A stretch of 64,000 nucleotides of DNA from Nocardia arthritidis (lineage in GTDB: Bacteria > Actinomycetota > Actinomycetes > Mycobacteriales > Mycobacteriaceae), in assembly GCF_011801145.1 (NCBI RefSeq), contig NZ_CP046172.1, positions 4,588,001 to 4,652,000 of the forward strand, in the 5' to 3' direction. The notes beneath the pieces were generated by a model. The model did no database searches. It was given only the letters and a program-made list of their open reading frames with translations, and was not told the DNA's origin. Below, piece by piece: positions 17,465 through 26,925 of the stretch (positions within the stretch are counted from its first letter, which is position 1; each line of letters begins with the position of its first letter). The translations under genes were made by a program, and so were the position numbers.

Positions 17465-18960
17465 TGCGGACCTTTCTGTGTTGAAATGCGGGCCCTGAGT
17501 TCGGTTTTCAGGACCTTGCCGTATCCGTTGCGCGGCAGGCCGGTGACGAAGTGGTAGTCCCGCGGGCGCTTGTAGCGGGCCACCCGGGCCAGACAGAACG
17601 AATCGAGTTGAGCGGCCGTGACTTCGGCGGCCGCGACGATGAAAGCGACCGGTAGTTCACCCCATTCGGGATCGGGGCGGCCGACCACCGCTACCTCGGC
17701 GACGGCCGGATGGGTGAGCAGCGCCTCCTCCAGCTCGCGCGGATAGATATTGGAGCCGCCCGAGATGATCAGGTCCTTGGCGCGGTCGACGAGGGTGAGC
17801 CTGCCCGCGGCGTCGAACAGGCCGAGATCGCCGGTGTGCAGCCAGCCGTCGCGCAACGCCGCCGCGGTGGCCTCCGGGTTACGCCAGTAGCCCGCCATCA
17901 CCGTGTCGCCGCGCACCACGACCTCGCCCACCTCGCCGGGCGACAGGAATGCGCCGGAGGCGTCGACGATTTCGACCTGCACGCCGGTGCGGGCCCGGCC
18001 CACCGGCATGAGCTCGCCGCCCGGCGGGATATCGCGGTGCTCCTCCGGGGTGAGATGGGTGATGGTGCACGGTGATTCACCCTGCCCGAAGGCCTGCCAG
18101 AGTCGTTGCGGGCCGAAGCGTTCGACCACCCGGCGCAGATCGTCCGCATAGGTCGGCGCGCCGCCGTAGAAGATGCGCCGGATCCGTGGGATCAGCTCGT
18201 CGGCGAGCAGATCCGGATCGAGCAGGCGGCGCAGAATGGTCGGCACGGCGAAGAAGGTCGCCGGGCCGAATGCCGTCAACGCCTCGGAAAGTGTTACGGC
18301 ATCGACGATTCCGTCGCGGGGGAGCACGTTGGGGCGGCCGCGGGCGACGGTGACGATGCCGAACAGCCCGCCCGCGTGCGACATCGGGGTCAGATGCAGC
18401 AGCGCGGCCTCGCTCGCATCGCCGAGATCGGCGAGTGCGCTGAGCGTCGCGGCGACGAGATTGCGGTGGGTCAGGATGGCGCCCTTGGACTTTCCGGTGG
18501 TGCCGCTGGTGTAGAAGAGCCAGGCCGGATCGCCGGGCGCGACCGATGCCGGAGGCTGTCCATCGCCGTATTCGGCCGCGTCCGCGCACAGTTGGTCGAT
18601 GTCTACGCAGGTCACCCGCTCGGGCGGGGCGATATCCCGTGTGGTGACGCAGAGTTCGGCGCCGCTGTCGGCGATGAGCTGTTCGAATTCGCGCGGGTGC
18701 AGCCTCGGGTTCATCGGAACCACCACAAGCCCGGACCACCACGCGCCGAACAGAACCGCGAGATAGTGCGGCGTATTGGACATGGCGAGCGCGACGCGGT
18801 CGCCGGGTCCGAGATGGTGCGCCTCGGCGAGGTAGCGCCCGATGCCGCGGGCGGTCGCGGCCAGTTCGGCATAGCTGTACACCACATCGCCGCCGTGGCA
18901 GATCGCGGCCGCCTCGGGCGTGCGAGTGGCCGAATTATGCAGTAGCACTGCGATATTCAT
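17461..18960 (-). CDS. AMP-dependent acyl-CoA synthetase/ligase
   Basis: The 499-residue enzyme has the ATP/AMP motif YTSGTTGKSKG at 150-160. The later YWRNPEAT, HTGDLGLFDAAGRLTLVDRAKDLIISGG and C-terminal RNGYGKVLKTELR (catalytic Lys region) complete an ANL-family ligase. It activates a carboxylic acid as its CoA thioester. The length and the absence of an extra N-terminal region fit a soluble enzyme acting on a fatty, aryl or cyclic acid. Four-base overlaps with both neighbours show tight translational coupling with the thiolase and the cyclase. Confidence 0.88.
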   Translation of the reverse strand: MNIAVLLHNSATRTPEAAAICHGGDVVYSYAELAATARGIGRYLAEAHHLGPGDRVALAMSNTPHYLAVLFGAWWSGLVVVPMNPRLHPREFEQLIADSGAELCVTTRDIAPPERVTCVDIDQLCADAAEYGDGQPPASVAPGDPAWLFYTSGTTGKSKGAILTHRNLVAATLSALADLGDASEAALLHLTPMSHAGGLFGIVTVARGRPNVLPRDGIVDAVTLSEALTAFGPATFFAVPTILRRLLDPDLLADELIPRIRRIFYGGAPTYADDLRRVVERFGPQRLWQAFGQGESPCTITHLTPEEHRDIPPGGELMPVGRARTGVQVEIVDASGAFLSPGEVGEVVVRGDTVMAGYWRNPEATAAALRDGWLHTGDLGLFDAAGRLTLVDRAKDLIISGGSNIYPRELEEALLTHPAVAEVAVVGRPDPEWGELPVAFIVAAAEVTAAQLDSFCLARVARYKRPRDYHFVTGLPRNGYGKVLKTELRARISTQKGPQ

Positions 18961-20126
18961 GGTGCCTCCAGAATCGTGACCGCGGCCGCGGCCTCCTCGA
19001 CGCCGAGGAAGCCGCCGCCGTTCTCGGCGAGCCCGATGCGCGCGCCCGCGACCTGGCGGGCGCCTGCCTCACCGCGCAATTGGGTGACGAGCTCGTAGAG
19101 CTGGCCGAGTCCGGTCGCGCCGATCGGATGGCCGTTGCATTCCAGGCCGCCGGAGGTGTTGACCGGCAGCCGCCCGCCGAGCGCGGTCTCGCCGCGGGCG
19201 GCGGCGTCCGGATCGGCCAGGCCGAGGAAACCCGTCTGCAGGATTTCGCCCGCCGCGGTGGCATCGTGCACCTCGGCCAGCGCGATATCCGCCGGCCCGA
19301 TTCCGGCCTGCGCGTAAGCGATTCGGGCCAGCCTGCGGCCGATATGGTCCGCGTCGTCGCCGGGCTCACGTTCGGTGGCCGAGGCGACGACGCTGGCCCG
19401 CACCCGCACCGCCCGCTCGTTGTCGAAGCGGGAACCCTTGCGGCACAGCAGGATCGCGGCCGCACCGTCGCCGATCGGCGCGCACATCGGCTTGGTCAGC
19501 GGCGCCGCGATCACCCGGTCGGCGAGGATTTCCGCGACGGTGAGCGGCTTGCGGTAGGTGGCAAGCGGATTCAGCGCGGCATGGCCACGATTCTTGGCGG
19601 CGACCGCGGCTAATTGTCGCGGTTCGAGGCCGTGATCGCGGGCGAGGGCCGCATAGATCGCCATGAAGACGGTTCCGTCGCCGAGCCGGACGCCGAGCCT
19701 CTCCAGATCCCGGTCGCGGTTCGCCACATCGATACCACCGTCGAAAAGGTGTGCGGCGGTGGAGCGATCGGCGATGGAGAGCTGTTCGACGCCGATGGCC
19801 AGCGCGACGTCGACCTGACCGGCGCGGATCGCGGTGTGGGCCAGATGGAATGCGGACGCGCCACTGGCACACGCGTTTTCGACATTGAACACCGGAACCC
19901 CGGCCAATCCGGTATCCCGTAGCGCGACCTGTCCGCGGATGGTGTGCTGCCCGGTGGTCGCGCCCTGGCCTGCGTTGGCGAAATACACCGCGCCGATATC
20001 GGTGGGGTCCGCACCCGCATCGCGCAGGCAGGCGGTGAGCGCTTGCCGGGTCAGCTCGCCGAAACTCCGGTCCGGGAAACGCCCGTACGCGGTGCGCGCG
20101 GCACCGGCGATGCGCACCTCGGTCAC
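18957..20126 (-). CDS. Thiolase-family protein (acetyl-CoA acetyltransferase/SCP2-thiolase like)
   Basis: The 389-residue protein has the thiolase nucleophile Cys86 in NVENACASGASAFH. HDATAAGE supplies a His in the position seen in SCP2-type thiolases, and NGHPIGATGLGQ follows near the C-terminus. It would cleave a 3-ketoacyl-CoA or catalyse the reverse condensation. The GTG at 20126 lies in GTGACCGAG, the same sequence that recurs at the end of each 77-bp repeat unit upstream. Its stop overlaps the ligase start as ATGA. It is part of a four-gene catabolic operon. Confidence 0.88.
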   Translation of the reverse strand: MTEVRIAGAARTAYGRFPDRSFGELTRQALTACLRDAGADPTDIGAVYFANAGQGATTGQHTIRGQVALRDTGLAGVPVFNVENACASGASAFHLAHTAIRAGQVDVALAIGVEQLSIADRSTAAHLFDGGIDVANRDRDLERLGVRLGDGTVFMAIYAALARDHGLEPRQLAAVAAKNRGHAALNPLATYRKPLTVAEILADRVIAAPLTKPMCAPIGDGAAAILLCRKGSRFDNERAVRVRASVVASATEREPGDDADHIGRRLARIAYAQAGIGPADIALAEVHDATAAGEILQTGFLGLADPDAAARGETALGGRLPVNTSGGLECNGHPIGATGLGQLYELVTQLRGEAGARQVAGARIGLAENGGGFLGVEEAAAAVTILEAP

Positions 20127-20129
20127 GAC

Positions 20130-20357
20130 GCGTCCTCGCTGGCGCTCGGCCGCGTCGCGACCGCTGGTGCTGTGCCCATGGTTCCCTCGCTTCGCTCGGT
20201 CACAGCGCGTCCTCGCTGGCGCTCGGCCGCGTCGCGACCGCTGGTGCTGTGCCCATGGTTCCCTCGCTTCGCTCGGTCACAGCGCGTCCTCGCTGGCGCT
20301 CGGCCGCGTCGCGACCGCTGGTGCTGTGCCCATGGTTCCCTCGCTTCGCTCGGTCAC
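20130..20357. repeat. Three tandem 77-bp repeats carrying mini-ORFs
   Basis: Three nearly identical 77-bp units start at 20130, 20207 and 20284 and fill the gap between the FAH and thiolase genes. Each unit holds two related modules, CCTCGCTGGCGCTCGG and CCCTCGCTTCGCTCGG. Read on the minus strand, each unit supplies GAGGGA, an ATG and an 18-residue frame beginning MGTAPAVATRPSASEDA. Each frame ends in TGA within GTGACCGAG. These frames lie at 20277-20333, 20200-20256 and 20123-20179, and the last stop overlaps the thiolase GTG. Confidence 0.9.
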
Positions 20358-21334
20358 GGATTCACCTCGCGCGCAACACCGACCCGATTGCGCAGCACGC
20401 CGATGCCATCGATCTCCAATTCGACTGTGTCACCCGGCGACAGTCGTCGTCCGGCATCGAATCCGGTGCCGGAGGCCACGGTTCCCGATACGATGACCTC
20501 CCCGGCGACCACGCCCCGGCCGATCCGACTGAACTGGGCGACGGCCTCGGCGAAGGTATGCGTCATCGACGCGGTGCTACCGAAGGACACCTGCTCACCC
20601 TCGACGCGGGCCCGCATGGTGAGCGCGTACGGATCGGCGAACTCGTCCGCGGTGACCAGACAGGGTCCGAGCGTGGTCGAAAAGTCTTTGGACTCACCGG
20701 CTCCCACGCCGGTCCGCATCAGCCTCAGCTGAAGATCCCGCGCGCTCCAGTCATTGCAGATCGTGTAGCCGAAGATGTACCCGGCCGCGTCCTCGGGTGC
20801 GATATCGCGCCCGCCGCGGCCGATTACGGCGGCGAGTTCGAGCTCGTAGTCGAGTTCCGTTGCGCCATCGGGTGGTTCGATCACCTCCTCCGGCCCGGTG
20901 ATGGACAGCGGATCCACCTGGTAGTACAGCACCCGTTGCGCGAACAGCGGATCGAGCGTGAATCGGCCGCTGGCGAGCAGTTCGTCCAGCGCCGCCGCCG
21001 GATCTTCCGCGGCCGCGGCCTGTCGCCGGGCCATCTCGCGCAGCGCGGCCGAGAGATGTTCGGTGAACAGCGCGCAGTCGCGCACCCGCGGCGGTCGCGG
21101 CAGCGGCGCGCACCATCGCACATCGCTCGCATCGCGAATGGCCTGGGCGGGTCGTTCGGCGACGATGTCGGCGGCCCGCGCCAAGCCGTCGGCGCCCGAC
21201 TCGATCAGGGCGAGCATCGATCCGAATTCCGGTCGGCCGGGCGCGGCGGCGGCCAGGTCCAGGACGGTTTTGTCCGCGTCGAGCAGGACCGCGAGGTGTT
21301 CGCGGCCGTCGGCGCGATAGGTGATGAGGCGCAT
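20354..21334 (-). CDS. Fumarylacetoacetate hydrolase (FAH)-family protein
   Basis: The 326-residue protein has the FAH-fold C-terminal domain with its metal site and signature motifs. Examples are DYELELAAVIGRGGRDI, AGYIFGYTICNDWSARDLQ, SKDFSTTLGPCLVTADE, and GVVAGEVIVSGTVASG before SPGDTVELEIDGIG. The family hydrolyses C-C bonds or hydrates and decarboxylates oxo-acids. I start at the ATG at 21334, which has GGAGAG upstream; a 20-residue longer frame has no such signal. It is the first gene of the operon and is divergent from a TetR gene, which probably controls it. Confidence 0.88.
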   Translation of the reverse strand: MRLITYRADGREHLAVLLDADKTVLDLAAAAPGRPEFGSMLALIESGADGLARAADIVAERPAQAIRDASDVRWCAPLPRPPRVRDCALFTEHLSAALREMARRQAAAAEDPAAALDELLASGRFTLDPLFAQRVLYYQVDPLSITGPEEVIEPPDGATELDYELELAAVIGRGGRDIAPEDAAGYIFGYTICNDWSARDLQLRLMRTGVGAGESKDFSTTLGPCLVTADEFADPYALTMRARVEGEQVSFGSTASMTHTFAEAVAQFSRIGRGVVAGEVIVSGTVASGTGFDAGRRLSPGDTVELEIDGIGVLRNRVGVAREVNP

Positions 21335-21436
21335 ATGACTCTCCAGTGAGTTGCTTGGACTGCGAGCATATGATTGGACGTGCAACATAGGCAAGGATGT
21401 TCAGCATAGGATTTCGGGCATGAGAGAATCCCGGGC
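21335..21436. promoter_or_regulatory. Divergent control region between FAH operon and TetR gene
   Basis: TTGGAC occurs twice, at 21355-21360 and 21374-21379, each followed by a related TGC...CATA stretch. A short inverted repeat AACAT (21384-21388) and ATGTT (21397-21401) lies beside it. The region is more AT-rich than its flanks. It is the likely site of TetR binding, but I cannot define a single operator. Confidence 0.45.
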
Positions 21437-22024
21437 ATGGCCGGTCGTAGGGAGGAATCATCCGCGGAGAGCCGACGTCGCCTGCTCGACGCGGCCACCG
21501 AATTGGTCGCCGAGGTGGGCCCGCGCGGCACCTCCGTACAGGCGGTCGCCGAGCGGGCCGGAATCAGCCGTGGCTCGATCGCCTGGCATTTCGGTTCGAA
21601 AGACGGGCTGATCGTCGAGGTGGTGACGCATGCCTTCGCCGCGGCCGAAGCGGAGTACCGCGGGCGCATCGCGGCGGCGGATCCGGCCACGCTCGGCGTA
21701 CTGCTCGATGCGCATGTGGCCGTTGTCAATTCGCCGATCGGGCGCACCTTCGCCACCGTGCTGCCCGAGGTGCTGCTCGCCCCCGGCCCGATCCGCGACG
21801 CATATGTGGCGGGCTACCGGAACAGCAGGCGCTTCTGGATCGATGCGCTCCGGCGGATCGTGGCGGAAAATCCGGGCATGCCCGAGCCGGAGACGCTCGC
21901 GGATGTGTTGTTCGGCAGTGCCATCGGCGTCAACGTCATGCACCGGCTGGACGCGGGGGTGGACCCCGGCACCGGCCTCGGCGCACTGCGGCAGATCTTC
22001 GAACTAGCGCGCGAACACGCGTAA
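21437..22024 (+). CDS. TetR-family regulator of the FAH-thiolase operon
   Basis: The 195-residue protein has a TetR helix-turn-helix at residues 12-58 (SRRRLLDAATELVAEVGPRGTSVQAVAERAGISRGSIAWHFGSKDGLI). A helical C-terminal domain of the type that binds acyl-CoAs or small aromatics follows. It is transcribed away from the catabolic operon across a 102-bp shared control region, the usual arrangement for a local repressor. Its inducer is probably a pathway CoA ester; that is inference. Confidence 0.85.
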   Translation: MAGRREESSAESRRRLLDAATELVAEVGPRGTSVQAVAERAGISRGSIAWHFGSKDGLIVEVVTHAFAAAEAEYRGRIAAADPATLGVLLDAHVAVVNSPIGRTFATVLPEVLLAPGPIRDAYVAGYRNSRRFWIDALRRIVAENPGMPEPETLADVLFGSAIGVNVMHRLDAGVDPGTGLGALRQIFELAREHA

Positions 22025-22040
22025 ACCCCTGCGGTAACGC

Positions 22041-22607
22041 CTATTTCAGCTGCGCCGCCCCGAAGGAGACGTGGAATCGCTGGCACCAGATGGTCGTAGC
22101 GGTGAGCTTCGCCAAATCGGCATCGGATGGGATGGCGTAGTTCTGGCTGCCTTTATTGCCCTTCAAGCTGCCCAGGTCTACGTGCGCGGCATCGCCGAAG
22201 ACGAACCAGCCCGATTTGCCGGGGAGTACGGGTGCGGCGGCCAGCCACACATGCAGATCGGGACCGTCGGAGGTGTCCAGGTTCTCCAGCCGCAATACCC
22301 TGCTGCCGTCGGCCAATTGGAGTATCACCGCGGTGCCGGAGGTGCCGTGCTCGTGCGAGACGAACTCACCGCGGGCCAGCGTCTTCGGCTCCGGCGGCGG
22401 TTGGGCGCCGCCCGGAGCGCTGGAGATGGTCGGAACCGCCTCCACGACAGTGGTATTCGTGAACAGCCGCCAGGGCTGGAACAGTGCCAGCGCCACCGCC
22501 ACCCCGGCGACGACCAGCACGGTGAGCGCCCATGCGACCGGTGAACGGAAGATCCTGCGTGCCGAACTCATGCCTCGCCTCTCCGAGTGCGGTCCCTGCT
22601 CGGTCAT
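22041..22607 (-). CDS. DM13-domain membrane-anchored protein
   Basis: The 188-residue protein has one N-terminal membrane helix (AWALTVLVVAGVAVALALF), a Pro-rich linker and then a DM13 domain from about residue 75. The domain shows ARGEFVSHEHGTSGTAVI, RLENLDTSDGPDLHVWL and a conserved late CQRFHVSF. DM13 is proposed to be an extracytoplasmic redox or electron-transfer module. The ATG at 22607 gives the longest frame; the ATG at 22571 is an alternative with GGAGAGG very close upstream. It lies downstream of glcB beyond that gene's terminator and may have its own promoter. Confidence 0.75.
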   Translation of the reverse strand: MTEQGPHSERRGMSSARRIFRSPVAWALTVLVVAGVAVALALFQPWRLFTNTTVVEAVPTISSAPGGAQPPPEPKTLARGEFVSHEHGTSGTAVILQLADGSRVLRLENLDTSDGPDLHVWLAAAPVLPGKSGWFVFGDAAHVDLGSLKGNKGSQNYAIPSDADLAKLTATTIWCQRFHVSFGAAQLK

Positions 22608-22636
22608 CCGCGCGGTGGGTCGGCACGTTAACGAAA

Positions 22637-22662
22637 AACCCCCGACACGGTGGTCGGGGGTT
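22637..22662 (-). terminator. Rho-independent terminator of glcB
   Basis: AACCCCCGAC at 22637-22646 pairs perfectly with GTCGGGGGTT at 22653-22662 around a 6-base loop. On the minus strand the hairpin runs into five T residues. It is 18 bp after the glcB stop codon. Confidence 0.88.
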
Positions 22663-22679
22663 CGTTCGGCTCGGCGCGC

Positions 22680-24866
22680 TCAGCAGTTCTTGGCGGCCAG
22701 GGCCTTCGCCTCGCGGCGGCGGCGGTGCAGGATCGGCTCGGTGTAGCCGTTCGGCTGCTTGGTGCCCTCGAGCACCAGTTCCTTGGCGGCCTGGAAGGCG
22801 ATGCTGCTCGCGAAATCCGGTGCCATGGGGCGGTAGTTCGGGTCGCCCGTGTTCTGCCGGTCGACCACCGGAGCCATCCGCTCCAGGCTGGCCACCACCT
22901 CGTCGGCGGTGATCACCTTGTGGCGCAGCCAGTTCGCCATCAGCTGGCTCGAAATGCGCAGCGTCGCACGGTCTTCCATCAGTGCGACATCCTTGATGTC
23001 GGGCACCTTGGAACAGCCGACGCCCTGATCGATCCAGCGCACCACGTAGCCGAGGATGGACTGGGAGTTGTTGTCCAGCTCCTGGCGCTTCTCCTCGGCG
23101 GACCAGTTCGGCTCGGCCGCCAACGGGATCTCCAGGATCTGGTCGACGCTCGCGCGCGGGCCGCCCTTGGCGATTTCGCGCTGCCGGGCGAACACGTCCA
23201 CCTGGTGGTAGTGGGTGGCGTGCAGGGTGGCGGCAGTGGGCGATGGCACCCAGGCGGTGTTGGCGCCGGCCTTCGGGTGGCCGATCTTCTGGGTCAGCAT
23301 GTCGGCCATCAGGTCCGGCATGGCCCACATGCCCTTGCCGATCTGCGCCTTGCCGGGCAGGCCGGTGGCCAGACCGGTGTCGACGTTCCAGTCCTCGTAG
23401 GACAGGATCCACTGCTGGGTCTTCATCTCGGCCTTGCGGACCATCGGCCCGGCCTCCATGGAGGTGTGGATCTCGTCGCCGGTGCGGTCGAGGAAGCCGG
23501 TGTTGATGAAGACGACCCGCTCCTTGGCGGCCAGGATGCTGGCCTTCAGATTGACCGTGGTGCGGCGCTCCTCGTCCATGATGCCGACCTTGAGCGTGTT
23601 GCGGTCGAGGCCGAGCACGTCCTCGATCCGGCCGAACAGCTCGTTGGTGAAGGCCACCTCGTCCGGGCCGTGCATCTTCGGCTTCACGATGTAGACCGAA
23701 CCGGTGCGGCTGTTGGTGAGTTTCGCGTCGCCGCGCAGCGAGTGGGTGGCGATCAGCGAGGTGACCAGGCCGTCCATGATGCCTTCGGGCACCTCGTTGC
23801 CGTCCTTGTCGAGGATGGCGTCGGAGGTCATCAGGTGGCCGACATTGCGCACGAACAGCAGCGAACGGCCGTGCAGCACCAGCTCACCGCCGTCGAGCGC
23901 GGTGTACACCCGGTCCGGGTTCATGGTGCGGGTGAAGGTCTTGCCGCCCTTGCTGACCGTCTCGGCGAGATCGCCCTTCATCAGGCCGAGCCAGTTGTGG
24001 TAGCAGAGCACCTTGTCCTCGGCGTCGACCGCGGCGACCGAATCCTCGAAGTCCATGATCGTGGTGACCGCGGATTCCAGCACGATGTCCTTGACGCCCG
24101 CGTTGTCGGTGCTGCCGATCGGGGAGGCCGGATCGATCTGGATATCGATATGCAAACCGTTGTGCTTCAACAGGATCGAGCTCGGGTTCGCCGGATCGCC
24201 CAGGTAGCCGACGAGTAGCGACGGGTCGGCCAGGCCGATGGTGGTGCCGTCCTCCAGGGTGACCTCGAGTTCACCGTCGACGATCTTGTAGGCCCGCGAG
24301 CCCACATGCGAGCCGGTGATCAGGGTGGCCGCGTCGTCGAGGAAGTTGCGGCCCCACTCGATGACCTTGTCGCCGCGAATCTTGTTGTAGCCGCTGCCCT
24401 TTTCGGCGCCGTTGGCCTCGGAGATGGCGTCGGTGCCGTAGAGCGCGTCGTAGAGCGAGCCCCACCGCGCGTTGGCCGCGTTGATGGCGAAGCGCGCGTT
24501 CATCACCGGCACCACCAGCTGCGGGCCCGCGGTGGTCGCGATCTCCTCGTCCACGTTCTGGGTGGCGATGTGGAAGTCGGCCGGTTCCTCGCGCAGGTAG
24601 CCGATCTCGGTGAGGTACGACTTGTACGCGGCCTTGTCGTAGCCGGCGCCGGGATGTTCGGCATGCCAGGCGTCGAGCTTGCCCTGGATCGCGTCGCGCT
24701 CGGCCAGCAGGGCGCGGTTGCGCGGGGCGAGTTCGTCGATGACCCGCTCGGCCCCTGCCCAGAACGCGGCGGAATCTACGCCGGAGCCGGGCAGCGCCTC
24801 GTTCTCGATGAATTCATGGAGAACGCCGGCCACCTGGAGCCCGCCGACCTGAATCCGCTCTGTCAT
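22680..24866 (-). CDS. glcB: Malate synthase G
   Basis: Malate synthase G condenses glyoxylate with acetyl-CoA to malate, the second step of the glyoxylate shunt used during growth on fatty acids. The 728-residue length is that of the G isoform. Diagnostic blocks include [22 protein letters not shown] with the catalytic region, [35 protein letters not shown] and the C-terminal [15 protein letters not shown]. The gene corresponds to M. tuberculosis glcB (Rv1837c). It supports the fat-catabolic operons on either side. GAGG precedes the ATG and a clear intrinsic terminator follows. Confidence 0.95.
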   Translation of the reverse strand: MTERIQVGGLQVAGVLHEFIENEALPGSGVDSAAFWAGAERVIDELAPRNRALLAERDAIQGKLDAWHAEHPGAGYDKAAYKSYLTEIGYLREEPADFHIATQNVDEEIATTAGPQLVVPVMNARFAINAANARWGSLYDALYGTDAISEANGAEKGSGYNKIRGDKVIEWGRNFLDDAATLITGSHVGSRAYKIVDGELEVTLEDGTTIGLADPSLLVGYLGDPANPSSILLKHNGLHIDIQIDPASPIGSTDNAGVKDIVLESAVTTIMDFEDSVAAVDAEDKVLCYHNWLGLMKGDLAETVSKGGKTFTRTMNPDRVYTALDGGELVLHGRSLLFVRNVGHLMTSDAILDKDGNEVPEGIMDGLVTSLIATHSLRGDAKLTNSRTGSVYIVKPKMHGPDEVAFTNELFGRIEDVLGLDRNTLKVGIMDEERRTTVNLKASILAAKERVVFINTGFLDRTGDEIHTSMEAGPMVRKAEMKTQQWILSYEDWNVDTGLATGLPGKAQIGKGMWAMPDLMADMLTQKIGHPKAGANTAWVPSPTAATLHATHYHQVDVFARQREIAKGGPRASVDQILEIPLAAEPNWSAEEKRQELDNNSQSILGYVVRWIDQGVGCSKVPDIKDVALMEDRATLRISSQLMANWLRHKVITADEVVASLERMAPVVDRQNTGDPNYRPMAPDFASSIAFQAAKELVLEGTKQPNGYTEPILHRRRREAKALAAKNC

Positions 24867-25065
24867 CTATTGCCTCACTTTGCGAAAGGTGGGAAAGACG
24901 CAGTCATGTTACCCGTCGGTAGTAGTACCGGGCTGTGTCGGGGGCCACGGCCGCGTCGTGCTGCTTCGTTCGCTCACACGCCGATGCCAACGGATCGATC
25001 GGTCGGCGTGTCGCACGATGTCGGCGGTCGGCCGGACAACTCCTTGATTGTATCGTCCGGTCGAT

Positions 25066-25089
25066 TTAATGTACTGATCGGAACATTTA
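25066..25089. promoter_or_regulatory. Palindromic operator candidate ahead of the SDR-ADH-TetR operon
   Basis: The 24-bp element pairs at 9 of 12 positions around a GATC centre, with TTAATGTAC in the left half and GGAACATTTA in the right. It is AT-rich against GC-rich flanks and lies about 50 bp before the first gene. A second imperfect palindrome, ATCGTCCGGTCGAT, lies just upstream. The TetR protein encoded third in the operon is the natural candidate to bind. Confidence 0.5.
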
Positions 25090-25138
25090 GAACTACGTCG
25101 CCCCGGTGGAACGGGATCCGGGGCAGGTAGGAGTGCGG

Positions 25139-25879
25139 GTGTCGCACACGGACAAAGTCGTCGTGGTCACCGGGGGCAGTCGCGGCCTCGGCCGGGAAAT
25201 GGTGCTGGCCTTCGCGGCCGCGGGCGCCGATGTCGTCATCGCCAGCCGGAAATCGGCCGCCTGCATCGCGCTGGCCGAGGAGGTGAAGAGCGCGCACGGC
25301 AGGCGGGCATTGCCGGTGGCGTGCAACGTCAGCGAGTGGGCGCAGTGCGATGCGCTGGTCGAGACGGTTTACGCCGAATTCGGCCGGGTGGACGTGCTGG
25401 TCAACAATGCCGGGCTGTCGCCGCTCTACCCGAGCCTGGACCAGGTGACCGAGGCGCTCTTCGACAAGGTCATCGGCGTGAATCTCAAAGGGCCGTTCCG
25501 GCTTTCGGCGCTCATCGGCACGCGGATGGCGGCCGGGGACGGCGGCTCGATCATCAACATCTCCTCGACCGAGGCGGTGCATCCGGATGTGTTCTCCGTG
25601 CCGTACGCGACGGCCAAGGCGGGTTTGAACGCGCTCACCCTCGGCCTCGCGCAGACCTTCGCGCCGAAGGTGCGGGTCAATACGATTCAGTGCGGGCCGT
25701 TCGGCACCGATATCTCGAAGGCGTGGCCCGAGGAGTTCCGGGACGCGGCCGCCGCGCAGACCATGCTCGGCCGGATCGGCGAACCGAACGAAATCGTCGG
25801 CGCCGCACTGTTCTTGAGCTCCGAGGCCGCCTCCTTCTGCACCGCGGCGACGCTGGAACTGCACGGAGGCAGACGATGA
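25139..25879 (+). CDS. Short-chain dehydrogenase/reductase (SDR)
   Basis: The 246-residue enzyme has the classical SDR cofactor motif TGGSRGLG near residues 10-17, NNAG in the middle, and an active-site Ser with YATAK (Y-x-x-x-K). It is likely to oxidise or reduce a 3-hydroxy/3-oxo acyl-CoA or an alcohol with NAD(P). The GTG at 25139 is chosen because AGGTAGGAG lies five bases upstream; in-frame starts further up read through that site. Its stop overlaps the ADH start as ATGA. It is the first gene of a five-gene run. Confidence 0.85.
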   Translation: MSHTDKVVVVTGGSRGLGREMVLAFAAAGADVVIASRKSAACIALAEEVKSAHGRRALPVACNVSEWAQCDALVETVYAEFGRVDVLVNNAGLSPLYPSLDQVTEALFDKVIGVNLKGPFRLSALIGTRMAAGDGGSIINISSTEAVHPDVFSVPYATAKAGLNALTLGLAQTFAPKVRVNTIQCGPFGTDISKAWPEEFRDAAAAQTMLGRIGEPNEIVGAALFLSSEAASFCTAATLELHGGRR

Positions 25880-26925
25880 AGGCACTGACCTATGAAGGGC
25901 CGCGGCGGATCTCGTATTCGGAGGTCCCCGATCCCGCGCTACCGGGACCGGATGGCGCGATCGTCGCGGTGAGCGCGGCCGGAATCTGCGGCAGCGATCT
26001 GCATATCTTCGGCGGGCACGGATTCGCCGAGGGAACCGGATACTGCGTCGGACACGAGGCGGTGGGGGAGATCGTCGAAATCGGCCCGGCGGCAGTCGGG
26101 TTCGCGGTCGGCGACCGGGTGCTGGTACCCGCCTCGGCGGGCTGCGGACATTGCGTACCGTGCCGCGGCGGCCTGATCGCCATGTGCGAGAAGGTCCGTC
26201 GGCCGATCGACGCGTGCTACGGGCTGGGCGGTGCGTTGCAGGGCGGGCAGGCCCAGCTGTTGCCGGTGCCGCATGCCGAGACCAATCTGGTCCGGGTGCC
26301 GGACGAGGTGAGCGACGACGCGGCGGTGGTATTGACCGACAACGCCCCGACGGCCTGGTACGGCGCGCGGCGGGCCCGCATCGCGCCGGGCGATTCCGTC
26401 GTGGTGATCGGGCTGGGGCCGGTGGGACTGATGGCCGTGCAATCGGCGTTCGTGCTGGGCGCGTCCCGGGTCCTCGCCGTTGATCTGGTTCCCGAGCGCC
26501 GCGAGCACGCCCGGCGGCTCGGCGCCGAACCCGTCGAATCCGAGCAGCCGAAGCGGGCGATACGCGAAATGCTCGGCGGCGGCGCGGATGTGGTGCTGGA
26601 GGCGGTCGGCGCGGACGCCACCATCGCGCTGGCGCTCGCGGTGGCCGGACGGCGCGGCCGGGTGAGTGTGGTCGGCGTGAGCGCGAATACGGCCTTCCCC
26701 GTCAATATGGTGCTGGCCCAGGTGAAGGAGCTCGAGTTCCACATCGGCCTGTGCTCGGTGCAGTACGAGCTGCCGACGCTGCTGCGACTCACCGCCGCCG
26801 GGCGGCTGCGGCCGGAAGCCGTTGTGTCCCATCATCTCGGACTGTCCGAGGGCGCGGATGCGTACCGGCTCTTCGCGAGTCGCGATGACGGCGTCTCGAA
26901 GATCGTCCTGGATCCGGCGGGATGA
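25876..26925 (+). CDS. Zinc-dependent medium-chain alcohol dehydrogenase
   Basis: The 349-residue MDR-family enzyme has a catalytic zinc site (GICGSDLH, then GHEAVGEIVEIG). The structural-zinc cysteines lie in GCGHCVPCRGGLIAMC. The Rossmann motif is VVVIGLGPVGLMAV. It would oxidise an alcohol or polyol with NAD(P)+. It overlaps both neighbours by four bases, so it is translated together with the SDR and the TetR regulator. The substrate is unknown. Confidence 0.88.
   Translation: MKALTYEGPRRISYSEVPDPALPGPDGAIVAVSAAGICGSDLHIFGGHGFAEGTGYCVGHEAVGEIVEIGPAAVGFAVGDRVLVPASAGCGHCVPCRGGLIAMCEKVRRPIDACYGLGGALQGGQAQLLPVPHAETNLVRVPDEVSDDAAVVLTDNAPTAWYGARRARIAPGDSVVVIGLGPVGLMAVQSAFVLGASRVLAVDLVPERREHARRLGAEPVESEQPKRAIREMLGGGADVVLEAVGADATIALALAVAGRRGRVSVVGVSANTAFPVNMVLAQVKELEFHIGLCSVQYELPTLLRLTAAGRLRPEAVVSHHLGLSEGADAYRLFASRDDGVSKIVLDPAG

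Noticed and set aside
20130..20357. CRISPR array
   Set aside because: The 77-bp units are directly adjacent with no variable spacers, only three copies exist and there are no cas genes nearby.
22650..24218. A 522-codon plus-strand frame opposite glcB
   Set aside because: Malate synthase G on the other strand is unambiguous.
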